Below, piece after piece: positions 35,160-45,070 of a DNA stretch of 64,000 bases. Position numbers and translations under genes: made by a program. Source of the stretch: Paenirhizobium selenitireducens ATCC BAA-1503 (lineage in GTDB: Bacteria > Pseudomonadota > Alphaproteobacteria > Rhizobiales > Rhizobiaceae). The stretch is from positions 411,257-475,256 of the forward strand of contig NZ_KI912495.1 of the NCBI RefSeq assembly GCF_000518785.1, read 5' to 3'. The notes beneath the pieces were generated by a model, which saw only the letters and a program-made list of their open reading frames with translations, ran no database searches and was not told the origin of the DNA. How positions within the stretch are numbered: the stretch's first letter is position 1; every line of letters starts with the position of its first letter.

Positions 35160-36380
35160 ATGACACCCTCCACCAAGAACCACGATCCCGCCACCGGCGG
35201 GGCAGGGACCCCGGCCTGGGCGGCCGTCGCCTCCATGACGATCGGCGTCTTCAGCCTGGTGACCGCCGAATTCCTGCCGGCCAGCCTGCTGACGCCCATC
35301 GCCTCCGATCTGTCCATCAGCGAAGGCGCGGCCGGCCAGGCGGTGACGACCACCGCGCTGTTCGGCTTCGCCACCAGTCTGCTGATTACCGCGGCTGCGC
35401 GCGGCACCGACCGGCGCAACCTTCTGATGTTCTTTTCCGCGCTGCTGGTCGCCTCCAACCTGCTGGTCGCCTTTGCGCCGGGCCTTCCGCTCCTGCTCTT
35501 CGGCCGCGTGCTTCTCGGCGTGGCGCTCGGCGGTTTCTGGGCCCTGTCCACCGCCGTCACCATGCGGCTGGTGCCCGCAGTGCTGGTGCCGAAGGCGCTC
35601 GCCATCCTGATGAGCGGCGTCTCGGTCGCAACCGTGCTCGCGGCGCCCGTGGGAAGCTATCTCGGCGATCTCCTCGGCTGGCGCGACGTCTTCCTGCTCG
35701 CCGCGGCGCTGGGTCTGCTCGCCCTGGCGGCGCAATGGCTGAGCCTTCCCTCCATGAAGCCGACGGGCGCGACGCGGCTGCGGACCCTGCTCGACGTGCT
35801 GGTGCGTCCGGGCATCGGTCCCGGCATGCTGGCGGTGCTGCTGGTCTTCGGCGGGCACTTCGTCTTCTTCACCTATCTGCGCGCCTATCTCGAGAGCGGC
35901 AGCGGCTTTTCCATCGAATCGATTTCGATGATCCTGCTCGGCTTCGGGGCGGCGAACTTTCTCGGGACGCTGCTGGCCGGACGCCTGGTGCAGAAGAAGC
36001 TGTGGCTGACGCTGGTGCTGGCGCCGCTCGCCATGGGCTCGGTCGCCGCCGCCATGGTCCTGGAGGGCGCCAATCCCGTCGCCGATGTGGTGGCTGTGGT
36101 TCTCTGGGGCCTGTTCTTCGGCGGCGTGCCGGTCGCCTGGTCGAGCTGGATCGCCCACACCGTGCCGGATGAGACCGAGAGCGCCGGGGGGCTCTTCGTC
36201 GCCTCGATCAATATCGCCATCGCGCTCGGCGCGGGTCTCGGCGGCGTGGTCTTCGACTTTACCGGCGGAACCGCAACGATTGCCGCGAGCGGCACCGTGC
36301 TGGCGCTCGCCGTATTGAGCATCATGCTGGGCGTGAGGCTGCGTGCGCCGGCCGCGGTGGCGGTCTCGGCTACTCTGTGA
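35160..36380 (+). CDS. MFS transporter (drug/arabinose-efflux type, DHA1)
   Basis: A 406-residue permease with twelve predicted membrane segments. The loop 2-3 region has AARGTDRRNLLM, a degenerate form of the MFS motif DRxGRR, and TM4-TM5 has FGRVLLGVALGGFWALSTAV, typical of the AraJ/NepI efflux group. ATG 35160 is placed seven bases after AAAGGAC; ATG 35154 would be too close. It probably exports a metabolite or drug under control of the divergent AraC regulator. Confidence 0.9.
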   Translation: MTPSTKNHDPATGGAGTPAWAAVASMTIGVFSLVTAEFLPASLLTPIASDLSISEGAAGQAVTTTALFGFATSLLITAAARGTDRRNLLMFFSALLVASNLLVAFAPGLPLLLFGRVLLGVALGGFWALSTAVTMRLVPAVLVPKALAILMSGVSVATVLAAPVGSYLGDLLGWRDVFLLAAALGLLALAAQWLSLPSMKPTGATRLRTLLDVLVRPGIGPGMLAVLLVFGGHFVFFTYLRAYLESGSGFSIESISMILLGFGAANFLGTLLAGRLVQKKLWLTLVLAPLAMGSVAAAMVLEGANPVADVVAVVLWGLFFGGVPVAWSSWIAHTVPDETESAGGLFVASINIAIALGAGLGGVVFDFTGGTATIAASGTVLALAVLSIMLGVRLRAPAAVAVSATL

Positions 36381-36428
36381 ATTGATGGGCGGCGGGATCT
36401 CTTCCGCCGCCCAACATCGTCGGTTTGA

Positions 36429-38246
36429 TCAGTAAAGTACGCTCGCGCCCTGGTCGGCCGGGCCGGCAATGCGGCGCAGCGGCGCGAAGAGTTCGCGGCC
36501 CATGCCGAATTCGTTGGCCGAGAGATCGGCGACGATCGCCGGGCGGGCGGCGAATTCGGCGGCGTCGACCAGCACTTCCAGCGTGCCGGCAATGGCGTCG
36601 AGGCGGATCATGTCGCCGTCCTGGATGCGGGCAATGGCGCCGCCGTCGACGGCTTCGGGCGTCAGGTGGATCGCCGCGGGGATCTTGCCGGACGCGCCGG
36701 ACATGCGGCCATCGGTGACGAGCGCCACCTTGAAGCCGCGGTCCTGCAACACGCCGAGCGGCGGGGTCAGGCGGTGAAGCTCCGGCATGCCGTTCGACTT
36801 CGGGCCCTGGAAGCGCACGACGGCAACGAAATCGCGGTCGAGCTTGCCGGCCTTGAAGGCGTCCTGCAGCGCCTGCTGGTCGTCAAAGACGATGGCCGGG
36901 GCCTCGACGACGTGGCGTTCCGGCTTGACGGCGGAGATCTTGATCACCGACTTGCCGAGATTGCCGGTCAGCATCTTCAGCCCGCCGTTGGACTGGAACG
37001 GCGCCTCGATGCGGGCGAGCACCTTGGGATCGGCGCTCTCCTCCGGCGATGGCTGGCGGATCACGTTGCCGTCGGGACCGAGCCTGGGGTCGATCGTGTA
37101 GGCGGCAAGACCCTGGCCGTAGACGGTGCGCACGTCGTCATGCAGGAAGCCGACCTTCAGCAACTGCTTGATGAGGAAACCCATGCCGCCCGCGGCGTGG
37201 AAATGGTTCACGTCGGCAAGCCCGTTCGGATAGACGCGGGCGATCAGCGGCACGATGTCGGAGAGGTCGGAAATGTCCTGCCAGCTGAGCTGGATGCCGG
37301 CGGCGCGCGCCATGGCGATCAGGTGCAGCGTGTGATTGGTCGAGCCGCCGGTGGCATGCAGGCCGACCACGCCGTTGACGATCGAACGTTCGTCGATCAT
37401 CTCGCCGGCGGGGGTGAATTCATTGCCCTGGGCGGTGATGGCGAGCGCCCGCTTCGTCGCTTCCTTGGTCAGCGCGTCGCGCAGCGGCGTGTTCGGGTTG
37501 ATGAAGGAGGCGCCGGGCATATGGAAGCCCATGATCTCCATCAGCATCTGGTTGGAATTGGCGGTGCCGTAGAAGGTGCAGGTGCCGGGGCCGTGATAGG
37601 ACTTGGACTCGGCTTCGAGCAGTTCGGCGCGGCCGACCTTGCCCTCGGCATAGAGCTGGCGGATGCGCGACTTCTCGTCGTTCGGCAGCCCGGTGGTCAT
37701 CGGACCGGCGGGAATGAAGACCGACGGCAGGTGGCCGAAGGTGAGCGCGGCGATGACGAGGCCGGGCACGATCTTGTCGCACACGCCAAGGAAGACGGCC
37801 GCGTCGAACATGTTGTGCGACAGGCCGATGGCGGCCGACATGGCGATCACGTCGCGCGAGAACAGCGACAGCTCCATGCCCGGCTGGCCCTGGGTCACGC
37901 CGTCGCACATGGCGGGAACCCCGCCCGCCACCTGCGCTACGCCGCCAGCTTCGGCCGCGGCCGCGCGGATCAGCGCCGGATAGGTCTCGAACGGCTGGTG
38001 GGCCGAGAGCATGTCGTTGTAGGAGGTGATGATGCCGAGATTGGGGACGACGTCGCCGGACAGCGTCGCCTTGTCCCCGACGGAACAGGCGGCAAAGCCA
38101 TGGGCGAGGTTGCCGCAGGACAGGGTCGAGCGGTGCACGCCCTTGGAGATCTGTCCGCGCACGCGATCGAGATAGACTTCGCGCGTCGGCCTGGAACGCT
38201 CGACGATGCGGCGGGTGATGGCTTCGATACGGCTGTCTGCGGACAT
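36429..38246 (-). CDS. edd: Phosphogluconate dehydratase (Entner-Doudoroff)
   Basis: A 605-residue dehydratase that converts 6-phosphogluconate to KDPG. It belongs to the IlvD/Edd family with an Fe-S cluster. Motifs include CDGVTQGQPGMELSLFSRDV, FLGVCDKIVPG, GPGTCTFYGTANSNQMLMEI, TGGSTNHTLHLI and the C-terminal VTDGRMSGASGKIPAAIHL. Length is normal. It is the last of three minus-strand genes zwf-pgl-edd, with a 119-base gap to pgl. Confidence 0.97.
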   Translation of the reverse strand: MSADSRIEAITRRIVERSRPTREVYLDRVRGQISKGVHRSTLSCGNLAHGFAACSVGDKATLSGDVVPNLGIITSYNDMLSAHQPFETYPALIRAAAAEAGGVAQVAGGVPAMCDGVTQGQPGMELSLFSRDVIAMSAAIGLSHNMFDAAVFLGVCDKIVPGLVIAALTFGHLPSVFIPAGPMTTGLPNDEKSRIRQLYAEGKVGRAELLEAESKSYHGPGTCTFYGTANSNQMLMEIMGFHMPGASFINPNTPLRDALTKEATKRALAITAQGNEFTPAGEMIDERSIVNGVVGLHATGGSTNHTLHLIAMARAAGIQLSWQDISDLSDIVPLIARVYPNGLADVNHFHAAGGMGFLIKQLLKVGFLHDDVRTVYGQGLAAYTIDPRLGPDGNVIRQPSPEESADPKVLARIEAPFQSNGGLKMLTGNLGKSVIKISAVKPERHVVEAPAIVFDDQQALQDAFKAGKLDRDFVAVVRFQGPKSNGMPELHRLTPPLGVLQDRGFKVALVTDGRMSGASGKIPAAIHLTPEAVDGGAIARIQDGDMIRLDAIAGTLEVLVDAAEFAARPAIVADLSANEFGMGRELFAPLRRIAGPADQGASVLY

Positions 38247-38365
38247 CGGATGTCACTCCTTCAAAACGCGCGCGACGGCTCAGGCTCGATCGACGCGCTG
38301 AAAGCCCGCTCCCCGCGGGCGTGTCGATAGCCGTCCCGCGATCGGGGCGGCAGCGGCGGGGCGGC

Positions 38366-39064
38366 TCAGGGCGCCCAGTAGATGTCGGGTGCGGTCTTGG
38401 ACCGTTCAAGCACGGCGCGGACCGGCATCTCGGCCTCGTCGGTGCCGGACAGGGCCTTGTCGAGAACCGCCTTCTTCTCGGCGCCCTCGATGTGGATAAC
38501 CAGCAGGCGCGAGTCGCAGAGGGCGGAGAAGGAGAGGGTGAGGCGGGGCTCACCGGCCCCTTCGGCTTCCATCGTCATCACCCGGCGCGGGGTGCTGCGG
38601 TCCAGCGCCTCGGCCAGATGGTTGCCGCCGGGGAAGAACGAGGCGGTGTGGCCGTCATTGCCCATGCCGAGGATGGTCACGTCGAAGGGCTTGCCGAAGG
38701 TGGCGATCTCCGCCGTCGTTAGTTCTGCTGCCTCTTCGGCGCTCGCAACCGGGTGGTAGAGCGGAACGAAATCCGCCTTGGCGGCGGCGTTCTGCAGCAG
38801 GTGAGTCCTCACCAGCAGATGGTTGGAGCGGGTATTGTCCGGCCCGACGAAGCGTTCGTCGACCAGCGTGACGACGACCCGGTCCCAGGCGATCGGCCGG
38901 GTGGAGAGGGCCTCGAAGAACTGCTTCGGGGTCGATCCGCCGGACACCGCCAGCGAAGCGGAACCGCGCGAGGTGATCGCCGCCTGAAGTTCGGCCGAGA
39001 CGCGGTCGGCCAGCGCCGCGGCCAGGGCCGCGCGGTCTTCGAATGCATGCATCTTATGTGCCAT
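38366..39064 (-). CDS. pgl: 6-phosphogluconolactonase (DevB type)
   Basis: A 232-residue enzyme hydrolysing 6-phosphogluconolactone. The family motifs are SLAVSGGSTPKQFFEALS, VVVTLVDERFVGPDNTRSN and ILGMGNDGHTASFFPG, with the catalytic His in the last. Its start lies 10 bases after the zwf stop, so both are co-transcribed. Confidence 0.96.
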   Translation of the reverse strand: MAHKMHAFEDRAALAAALADRVSAELQAAITSRGSASLAVSGGSTPKQFFEALSTRPIAWDRVVVTLVDERFVGPDNTRSNHLLVRTHLLQNAAAKADFVPLYHPVASAEEAAELTTAEIATFGKPFDVTILGMGNDGHTASFFPGGNHLAEALDRSTPRRVMTMEAEGAGEPRLTLSFSALCDSRLLVIHIEGAEKKAVLDKALSGTDEAEMPVRAVLERSKTAPDIYWAP

Positions 39065-39074
39065 GGCTGTCGTC

Positions 39075-40547
39075 CTAGTCGACTTCGTGCCAGGTGCGGC
39101 CGTCGCGCTCGATCAGCGCGATCGCCTGGCTCGGGCCCCAGGTGCCGGCGGTGTAGCCTTGGGTTTTCTGGCCACTGTCTTCCCAGCTCTTCAGGATCGG
39201 ATCGACCCAGCGCCATGCGGCCTCGACTTCGTCGCGACGCATGAACAGCGTCTGGTTGGAGCGGATGACGTCCATCAGCAGGCGCTCGTAGGCATCGGCA
39301 TTGCGCACGTCGAAGGCCTGGGCGAAGCTCATGTCGAGCGAGACGTGGCGAAGCCGCATGCCGCCCGGACCCGGGTCCTTGATCATCAGCCACTGCTTGA
39401 CGCCCTCGTCGGGCTGCAGCCGGATGACCAGCATGTTGGCCTCGATCCGGCCGGCGGCCTCGTCGAAGATCGAGTGCGGGATCGGCTTGAAGGCGACGAC
39501 GATCTCCGACATGCGGGAGGCGAGCCGCTTGCCGGTGCGCAGATAGAAGGGAACGCCGGCCCAGCGCCAGTTGGCGATCTCGGCCTTGATGGCGACGAAG
39601 GTCTCCGTGTCGGAGGCGCCTTCCAGTTCTTCGGTATAGCCCTTGACGGGACCGCCCGCAGAGGCGCCGGCCTTGTACTGGCCGCGCACGGTGAGCTTCT
39701 CGACATTGGCCGGGGTGATCGGCTTCAGCGAGCGCAGCACCTTGAGCTTCTCGTCGCGCACGCTTTCCGCGTCCATCGAATTGGGCGCTTCCATCGCCAC
39801 CAGGCAGAGGAGCTGCAGGATGTGGTTCTGCACCATGTCTCTGAGCGCGCCGGCCTTGTCGTAATAGCTGACGCGGCCCTCGAGGCCGACGGATTCGGCA
39901 ACCGTGATCTGCACGTGGTCGATATGGGCGGAGTTCCACAAGGGCTCGTAGAGCGCGTTGGCAAAACGCAGCGCCATCAGGTTCTGCACCGTCTCCTTGC
40001 CGAGATAATGGTCGATGCGGAAGATCTGTTCTTCCTTGAACACCTTGCCGATCGTGTCGTTGAGGATCTGCGCCGAGGCGAGGTCGCGGCCGATCGGCTT
40101 CTCGACGACAATGCGGGTCGACTTGGTGATGAGCTTGAAGTCGCGGATCTTGTCGGCGATGTCGCCGAACAGCGAAGGCGAGACGGCGAGGTAGAAGGCG
40201 CGCACCAGGTCCTTGCCTTCGTCGAGCAGGACCTTCAGCTTGTCCCAGCCCTCTGGCGACTTGGCATCCACCGAAACATAGTGGATGCGGGCGCAGAACT
40301 TCGCCACGTCGTCCTCTGCCCATTCGCCGGGCTTCAGATGTTCTTTGAGCGCGTTCTTGGCGAACTGGCGATACTCGTCGTCGGTCATCGGCGTGCGCGA
40401 TGCACCGATGATCCGGGTCGGTTCGGTCAGCTGGCCGGCGAGCTGGCGATGGTAAAGGGCGGGAAGGAGCTTGCGCTCCGCAAGATCGCCGGTGCCGCCG
40501 AAGACGACATAGTCAAACGGCTCGACGGGGATGATCTGGCTGCTCAT
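39075..40547 (-). CDS. zwf: Glucose-6-phosphate 1-dehydrogenase
   Basis: A 490-residue enzyme oxidising glucose-6-phosphate with NADP. The N-terminal dinucleotide turn is VVFGGTGDLAERKLLPALY, the active-site motif is FRIDHYLGKE, and GRDLASAQILN lies before it. I start at ATG 40547, preceded by GAGAGAAG, which gives MSSQIIPVEPFD and the normal length. A TTG five codons upstream is less likely. It is first in the zwf-pgl-edd transcript. The 100-base AT-rich gap before it (40548-40647) holds the promoter. Confidence 0.97.
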   Translation of the reverse strand: MSSQIIPVEPFDYVVFGGTGDLAERKLLPALYHRQLAGQLTEPTRIIGASRTPMTDDEYRQFAKNALKEHLKPGEWAEDDVAKFCARIHYVSVDAKSPEGWDKLKVLLDEGKDLVRAFYLAVSPSLFGDIADKIRDFKLITKSTRIVVEKPIGRDLASAQILNDTIGKVFKEEQIFRIDHYLGKETVQNLMALRFANALYEPLWNSAHIDHVQITVAESVGLEGRVSYYDKAGALRDMVQNHILQLLCLVAMEAPNSMDAESVRDEKLKVLRSLKPITPANVEKLTVRGQYKAGASAGGPVKGYTEELEGASDTETFVAIKAEIANWRWAGVPFYLRTGKRLASRMSEIVVAFKPIPHSIFDEAAGRIEANMLVIRLQPDEGVKQWLMIKDPGPGGMRLRHVSLDMSFAQAFDVRNADAYERLLMDVIRSNQTLFMRRDEVEAAWRWVDPILKSWEDSGQKTQGYTAGTWGPSQAIALIERDGRTWHEVD

Positions 40548-40647
40548 ACAGGCTTCTCTCAATCGAAATCACTGAAGTCACATGTAATCTAATCGATTTA
40601 AAAAAGCCAGTGGGCAGGTGCGAAAACCATGCCCGCAGCGCAAAAAA

Positions 40648-41934
40648 TCAAAGCTTGTCGCGCAACGCGTACCAGGTCAGCGCGAGGAACAGCAGGGGAC
40701 TGCGGAATTTCGCGCCGCCGGGGAAGGGCGGGATTTTGAGGTCGAGCAGGTGGTCGAGCTCGCGGCCCTTGCCCGTCACCATGTCGGCATAGAGCTTGCC
40801 GCAATAGTTGGAGAGCATGACGCCGTGGCCGGAATAGCCGCCGATCGAGATCACGCCGGGCATGACCTCGCGGGCAAAGGGCTTGCGCGGCATGGTGATG
40901 CCGACCGATCCGCCCCAGCCATGGGTAATCTCGATGTCCTGGAGTTCCGGATAGATCTCGGCGATCTGCCGGCGGATATGGGTGGAAATGTCGCGCGGCG
41001 TGTCCGAGGTATAGGCCTCGCGCCCGCCGAACAGCAGTCTTCCGTCGCGCGTGCGGCGCCAGTAGCGCACGACGAAGCGCGAGTCGGCGATCGATTCCTT
41101 GCCCGGAATGACGGAGGGGAACTTGTCGAGCGGTACGGTCGCGCCGATGAAGGAGCGGATCGGCATGACATGGGCGGCGGTCACCGGCTCGAGATTGCCG
41201 ATATAGGCATTGGTGGCGATCAGCACCTTGTCGGCCGTGATCGTGCCGGTCGGCGTCTCGATCAGGGTCTTGCCCCCGGACTGGCGGATCGACGAGGCCT
41301 TGGTCATCTCATGGATGGCCGCCCCCGCAGCGCTCGCCGCCCCGGCGAGCCCGACGATCAGCTTCAGCGGATGGATATGGCCGGTGCCGCTGTCGCGCAC
41401 GCCGCAATGGAAGCGCTTCGAGCCGACGCGTTCGGCGGTTTCCTTGCCGTCCATGTAGGCGAGATGCGGATAGCCATAGCGCGTTGCGGCGATCTCCGCC
41501 GTGCGCTGGTATTCCTTGTCGTGCCCCGGCTTGTGGGAGACATTCATCTGGCCGGGCATGAACTCCATGTCGATGCCGTGCGTCTCGGCAAAGGAGAGCA
41601 CGTATTTCTTGGCGTTCTCGGCCAGATCGAAGAGAGCCTTGGAGCGCTCGTAGCCGAGTTCGGCTTCCAGTTCCTCCGGATACCAGCGCTGGCCGGTGCC
41701 CATCTGCCCGCCATTGCGGCCGGAGGCGCCGTCGCCGATGCGACAGCCCTCGATCACGACGACCGAGAGGCCTGCCGTCGCGAGGTTGTAGGCGGCCTGC
41801 AGGCCGGTGAAGCCGCCGCCGACGATGGCGACGTCGGCGGTCTTCGATCCGTCGAGGGCCGGATATTCCGGCCGCTCGGTCACAGTGGATTGATACCAGG
41901 AAATTCCCGGTGCGATGGGGCTTTGCCAAGCCAT
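40648..41934 (-). CDS. puuB: Gamma-glutamylputrescine oxidase-like FAD oxidoreductase
   Basis: A 428-residue DAO-fold flavoprotein. The FAD-binding motif is DVAIVGGGFTGLQAAYNLAT near residue 34, followed by GASGRNGGQMGTGQRW, typical of PuuB/OrdL. The C-terminal GGYSGHGVMLSNYCGKLYAD is the second FAD contact. It is encoded 16 bases downstream of a gamma-glutamylputrescine synthetase-like gene, which supports the putrescine pathway: it would oxidise gamma-glutamylputrescine to the aldehyde. Other amine substrates are possible. Confidence 0.85.
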   Translation of the reverse strand: MAWQSPIAPGISWYQSTVTERPEYPALDGSKTADVAIVGGGFTGLQAAYNLATAGLSVVVIEGCRIGDGASGRNGGQMGTGQRWYPEELEAELGYERSKALFDLAENAKKYVLSFAETHGIDMEFMPGQMNVSHKPGHDKEYQRTAEIAATRYGYPHLAYMDGKETAERVGSKRFHCGVRDSGTGHIHPLKLIVGLAGAASAAGAAIHEMTKASSIRQSGGKTLIETPTGTITADKVLIATNAYIGNLEPVTAAHVMPIRSFIGATVPLDKFPSVIPGKESIADSRFVVRYWRRTRDGRLLFGGREAYTSDTPRDISTHIRRQIAEIYPELQDIEITHGWGGSVGITMPRKPFAREVMPGVISIGGYSGHGVMLSNYCGKLYADMVTGKGRELDHLLDLKIPPFPGGAKFRSPLLFLALTWYALRDKL

Positions 41935-41950
41935 GGGAGACTCCTTTAGA

Positions 41951-43387
41951 TCAAACGTTCAGCAGCAGGAATTCGCGTTCCCACGGACTGATGACCTGCA
42001 TGAAGGTCTCGAACTCTCCCCTCTTGACCCCCGCATAGAGACCGATGAACTCCTTGCTCAGGACTTCGCCGAGCGCCGAATCGGATTCGAGCAGCGACAC
42101 GGCTTCAAGCAAGCCGCGCGGCAGGTCGACCGAACCTTCGTTGGCCGTTCCCTCCGAAGCTGCCGTCGGCTCGACCTGCTTGATGATGCCGAGATAGCCG
42201 CAGGCAAGCGAGGCCGCGAGCGCGAGGTACGGATTGGCATCCGAGCTCGGCAGGCGGTTTTCCACGCGCCGCGCCCTGGCGTCCGAGACGGGCACGCGGA
42301 AAGCGGTGGTGCGGTTGTCGTAACCCCAGGCATTGTTGACCGGGGCCGACATGTCGGGGGTCAGGCGCCGATAGGAGTTCACGTAAGGCGCCATCATCAC
42401 CAGCGTCTTCGGCACGAAGGCCTGCATGCCGCCGATGAAGTGGAAGAACTCCTTGGACGGCGAGCCGTCGGGGTTGGAAAAGATGTTCTTCCCCGTTTCC
42501 GCATCGACCACCGACTGGTGGATGTGCATGGCCGAACCCGGCTGGCCCTGCATCGGCTTCGCCATGAAGGTCGCGTAGATGCCGTGCTTGAGCGCCGCTT
42601 CGCGGATCGTGCGCTTGAACAGGAAGACCTGGTCGGCAAGCTCGATCGGGTTGCCGTGGCGCAGGTTGATCTCGAGCTGGGCCGGGCCTTCCTCGTGGAT
42701 CAGCGTGTCGATCTCGAGACCCTGCTTTTCCGAGAAGTGATAGATGTCGTCGATCAGTTCGTCGAACTCGTTGATCCCGGCGATCGAATAGCCCTGGCCG
42801 CCGAGGATGGAGCGGCCGGAACGGCCCTTCGGCGGATGCAGCGGATAGTCGGGGTCGTCGTTCATGGCGACGAGATAGAATTCGATCTCGGGCGCCACGA
42901 CCGGCCGCCAGCCCTTGGCGTCATAGAGTTTCAGGACGTTCTTCAGCACGTTGCGCGGCGTGTAGGGCACGTCCTCGCCGTCCGTGGTGATGATGTCGCA
43001 GATGACCTGCGCGGTCGGGTCGGTTTCCCAGGGAACGACGGAGAGCGTCGAAAGATCCGGCATCAGCTTGATGTCGCTGTCGCGCGAATCATAGCGAAAC
43101 TGGCCGCTTTCCTCCGGATATTCGCCGGAAATCGTGTGGCGGTAGAGGGCCGAGGGAAGTGCCAGCGAGGTGTCGCCGGTGAACTTCGAGGTCGGCATCA
43201 TCTTGCCGCGCGGCACGCCCGCGAGGTCAGGCGTGATGCACTCGATGTCCTCGATGCCGCGGGCTCTGAGCCAGGCTGCGGCTTCCTTCCAGGTCTTGAC
43301 GCCACGGGTGGAATTGATGTCCGGAGGAATGCTCGCCTTTTTCGACGCTGCGCCTTTGGGTCTGAGCATATTCTTCTTCGGAGGCAT
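41951..43387 (-). CDS. puuA: Gamma-glutamylputrescine synthetase-like (glutamine synthetase family)
   Basis: A 478-residue glutamine-synthetase-fold ligase. It has the catalytic motifs VAPEIEFYL, EGPAQLEINLRHG, GQPGSAMHIHQSV and, near the end, SDANPYLALAASLACG. It lacks the adenylylated Tyr motif of true GlnA. Together with the following flavoprotein gene it matches PuuA/PuuB. The polyamine transporter at 50010-54097 lies nearby. It is divergent from the BaiN-like gene with a 127-base promoter region between them. Confidence 0.85.
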   Translation of the reverse strand: MPPKKNMLRPKGAASKKASIPPDINSTRGVKTWKEAAAWLRARGIEDIECITPDLAGVPRGKMMPTSKFTGDTSLALPSALYRHTISGEYPEESGQFRYDSRDSDIKLMPDLSTLSVVPWETDPTAQVICDIITTDGEDVPYTPRNVLKNVLKLYDAKGWRPVVAPEIEFYLVAMNDDPDYPLHPPKGRSGRSILGGQGYSIAGINEFDELIDDIYHFSEKQGLEIDTLIHEEGPAQLEINLRHGNPIELADQVFLFKRTIREAALKHGIYATFMAKPMQGQPGSAMHIHQSVVDAETGKNIFSNPDGSPSKEFFHFIGGMQAFVPKTLVMMAPYVNSYRRLTPDMSAPVNNAWGYDNRTTAFRVPVSDARARRVENRLPSSDANPYLALAASLACGYLGIIKQVEPTAASEGTANEGSVDLPRGLLEAVSLLESDSALGEVLSKEFIGLYAGVKRGEFETFMQVISPWEREFLLLNV

Positions 43388-43514
43388 GTCTCACCGGTTT
43401 GGTTGTTGATGGCGGCATCATAACCCGACTTCGGCGTTTGGCGAGGGGGCAAACGGCATTGACTTTGCCCGATCGATCGAAAAGACAGATATTCTTTGTC
43501 GCAGGGACCCGAAA

Positions 43515-44696
43515 TTGGCCCACATATTTGATGTTGCTATCATAGGAGCCGGTGCCGCGGGCATGATGGCGGCGCTTGTCGCCGGCCGCCGCGGACGCTC
43601 CGTCGTGCTGATCGACCATGCGAAGGCGCCGGGCGAGAAGATCCGCATTTCCGGTGGCGGGCGCTGCAATTTCACCAATATCCATGCCGGGCCGAAGAAC
43701 TACATCTCAGCCAATCCGCACTTCATGAAGTCGGCGCTCGCCCGCTTCACGCCGGCCGACTTCATCGCCATGGTCGACAAGCACAGGATCGCCTGGCACG
43801 AAAAGACGCTCGGGCAATTGTTCTGCGACGACAGCGCCCGCGACATCATCCGCATGCTGCTCGACGAGATGCGCGCGGGCGGGGTGGACCTCAGGCTCGG
43901 CGTCGAGATTTCAGCCGTCGAGAAGGGCGAGGGTGGCTTTCGCCTGCAGACGACGGACGGCGAGATCGAGGCGCGCGCGCTAGTGATCGCCACCGGCGGC
44001 AAGTCGATCCCGAAAATGGGGGCGACCGGTTTTGCCTATAAGGTCGCCGAGCAGTTCGGCCTTGGCCTGACGGAGACGCGGCCCGGACTGGTGCCGTTGA
44101 CGCTCGATCCGGCGCTGCTGGCCGAGCTTGCGCCGCTGGCCGGAGTCTCGGTCGATGCCGAGGTGCGTCACGGCAAGACGGGGTTTCGCGAAGCCCTGCT
44201 GTTCACCCATCGCGGCCTGTCCGGCCCGGCCATCCTGCAGATTTCCAGCTATTGGCGCGAAGGCGACGAGATCACGCTGTCGCTCGCGCCGGATGTGGAC
44301 TTCGCCGCGGTGCTGAAGGCGGCGAAGAAGGAGAACGGCCGGCAGGCCGTGCAGACCGTGCTGGCGCAGCATCTGCCGAAGCGGCTCGCGCAATATGTCG
44401 CCGAGCGGCAGAAGATCGACAAGCCGCTCGCCGACCTGTCGGACAAGGCGCTGGAGGCGCTTGCCGCGTTCCTCCATGGCTGGACCATCAAGCCGGCCGG
44501 CTCGGAAGGTTATCGCACGGCGGAGGTGACGCTTGGCGGCGTCGACGTTGGCGGGCTGGAGTCGAAGACGATGATGGCCAAGGTCGTCCCCGGCCTCTAC
44601 TTCATCGGCGAATGCGTCGATGTCACCGGATGGCTCGGCGGCTATAACTTCCAGTGGGCCTGGGCATCGGGCCATGCGGCGGGCGAGAGCGTCTGA
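43515..44696 (+). CDS. BaiN/HI0933-family NAD(P)/FAD-dependent oxidoreductase
   Basis: A 393-residue flavoprotein of the HI0933/YhiN/BaiN family. The FAD motif is VAIIGAGAAGMMAALVAG, followed by the family signature KIRISGGGRCNFTNI. Later come LVIATGGKSIPKMGATGFAY and the C-terminal GECVDVTGWLGGYNFQWAWA. The substrate in most bacteria is unknown. I use TTG 43515, preceded by AGGGACC, because no ATG fits the family N-terminus. Confidence 0.9.
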   Translation: MAHIFDVAIIGAGAAGMMAALVAGRRGRSVVLIDHAKAPGEKIRISGGGRCNFTNIHAGPKNYISANPHFMKSALARFTPADFIAMVDKHRIAWHEKTLGQLFCDDSARDIIRMLLDEMRAGGVDLRLGVEISAVEKGEGGFRLQTTDGEIEARALVIATGGKSIPKMGATGFAYKVAEQFGLGLTETRPGLVPLTLDPALLAELAPLAGVSVDAEVRHGKTGFREALLFTHRGLSGPAILQISSYWREGDEITLSLAPDVDFAAVLKAAKKENGRQAVQTVLAQHLPKRLAQYVAERQKIDKPLADLSDKALEALAAFLHGWTIKPAGSEGYRTAEVTLGGVDVGGLESKTMMAKVVPGLYFIGECVDVTGWLGGYNFQWAWASGHAAGESV

Positions 44697-44911
44697 GCCC
44701 GTAACGTCACCCGCTTTGGTGCACAGCAACAAGTTTGCGTGATCGACAGAAATTTGCGCAAGCTTTCCGCCATAATTTAGCTATTGTTAACGTGCCGTAG
44801 TCATTCTGGTTCGATGCCGGCATCCGTCGCTGGATGTGACATGAAGTCGGACCGGATTGCCGCCATGAGACGGCATTGTTTTCCTCAACGGCAATCTGCA
44901 GGATAGCGCCG

Positions 44912-45058
44912 ATGAACAGACACAACAGCAAGCCACGGGCCATCGCCATCGCCAAGACCCGGGAAGCGGAAACCGCCCGCCTTTGGCATATCGCCTGCCT
45001 CAGCCTCGGCGCTTGCAGCGCGCTCGCGCTGGTCGCTGTGGCAGCCCTGATCGGCTGA
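44912..45058 (+). CDS. Small membrane protein candidate
   Basis: A 48-codon frame with AGGA before the ATG. The first 20 residues are basic and polar (MNRHNSKPRAIAIAKTREAE) and the last 25 form one membrane segment (LSLGACSALALVAVAALIG at the end). This is the layout of small single-pass proteins. It stands in an otherwise empty gap, and no family is recognised. Confidence 0.4.
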   Translation: MNRHNSKPRAIAIAKTREAETARLWHIACLSLGACSALALVAVAALIG

Positions 45059-45070
45059 GCAGCCACCGCC

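Noticed and set aside
36666..38330. Plus-strand open frame of 554 codons opposite edd
   Set aside because: Antisense shadow; no motif, and edd has all catalytic features.
39063..40592. Plus-strand open frame of 509 codons opposite zwf
   Set aside because: Antisense shadow with composition bias; zwf is certain.
44770..44795. TTTAGCTATTGTTAAC as a CtrA box before the small membrane protein
   Set aside because: The first half-site is TTTA rather than TTAA and there is no cell-cycle related gene nearby.
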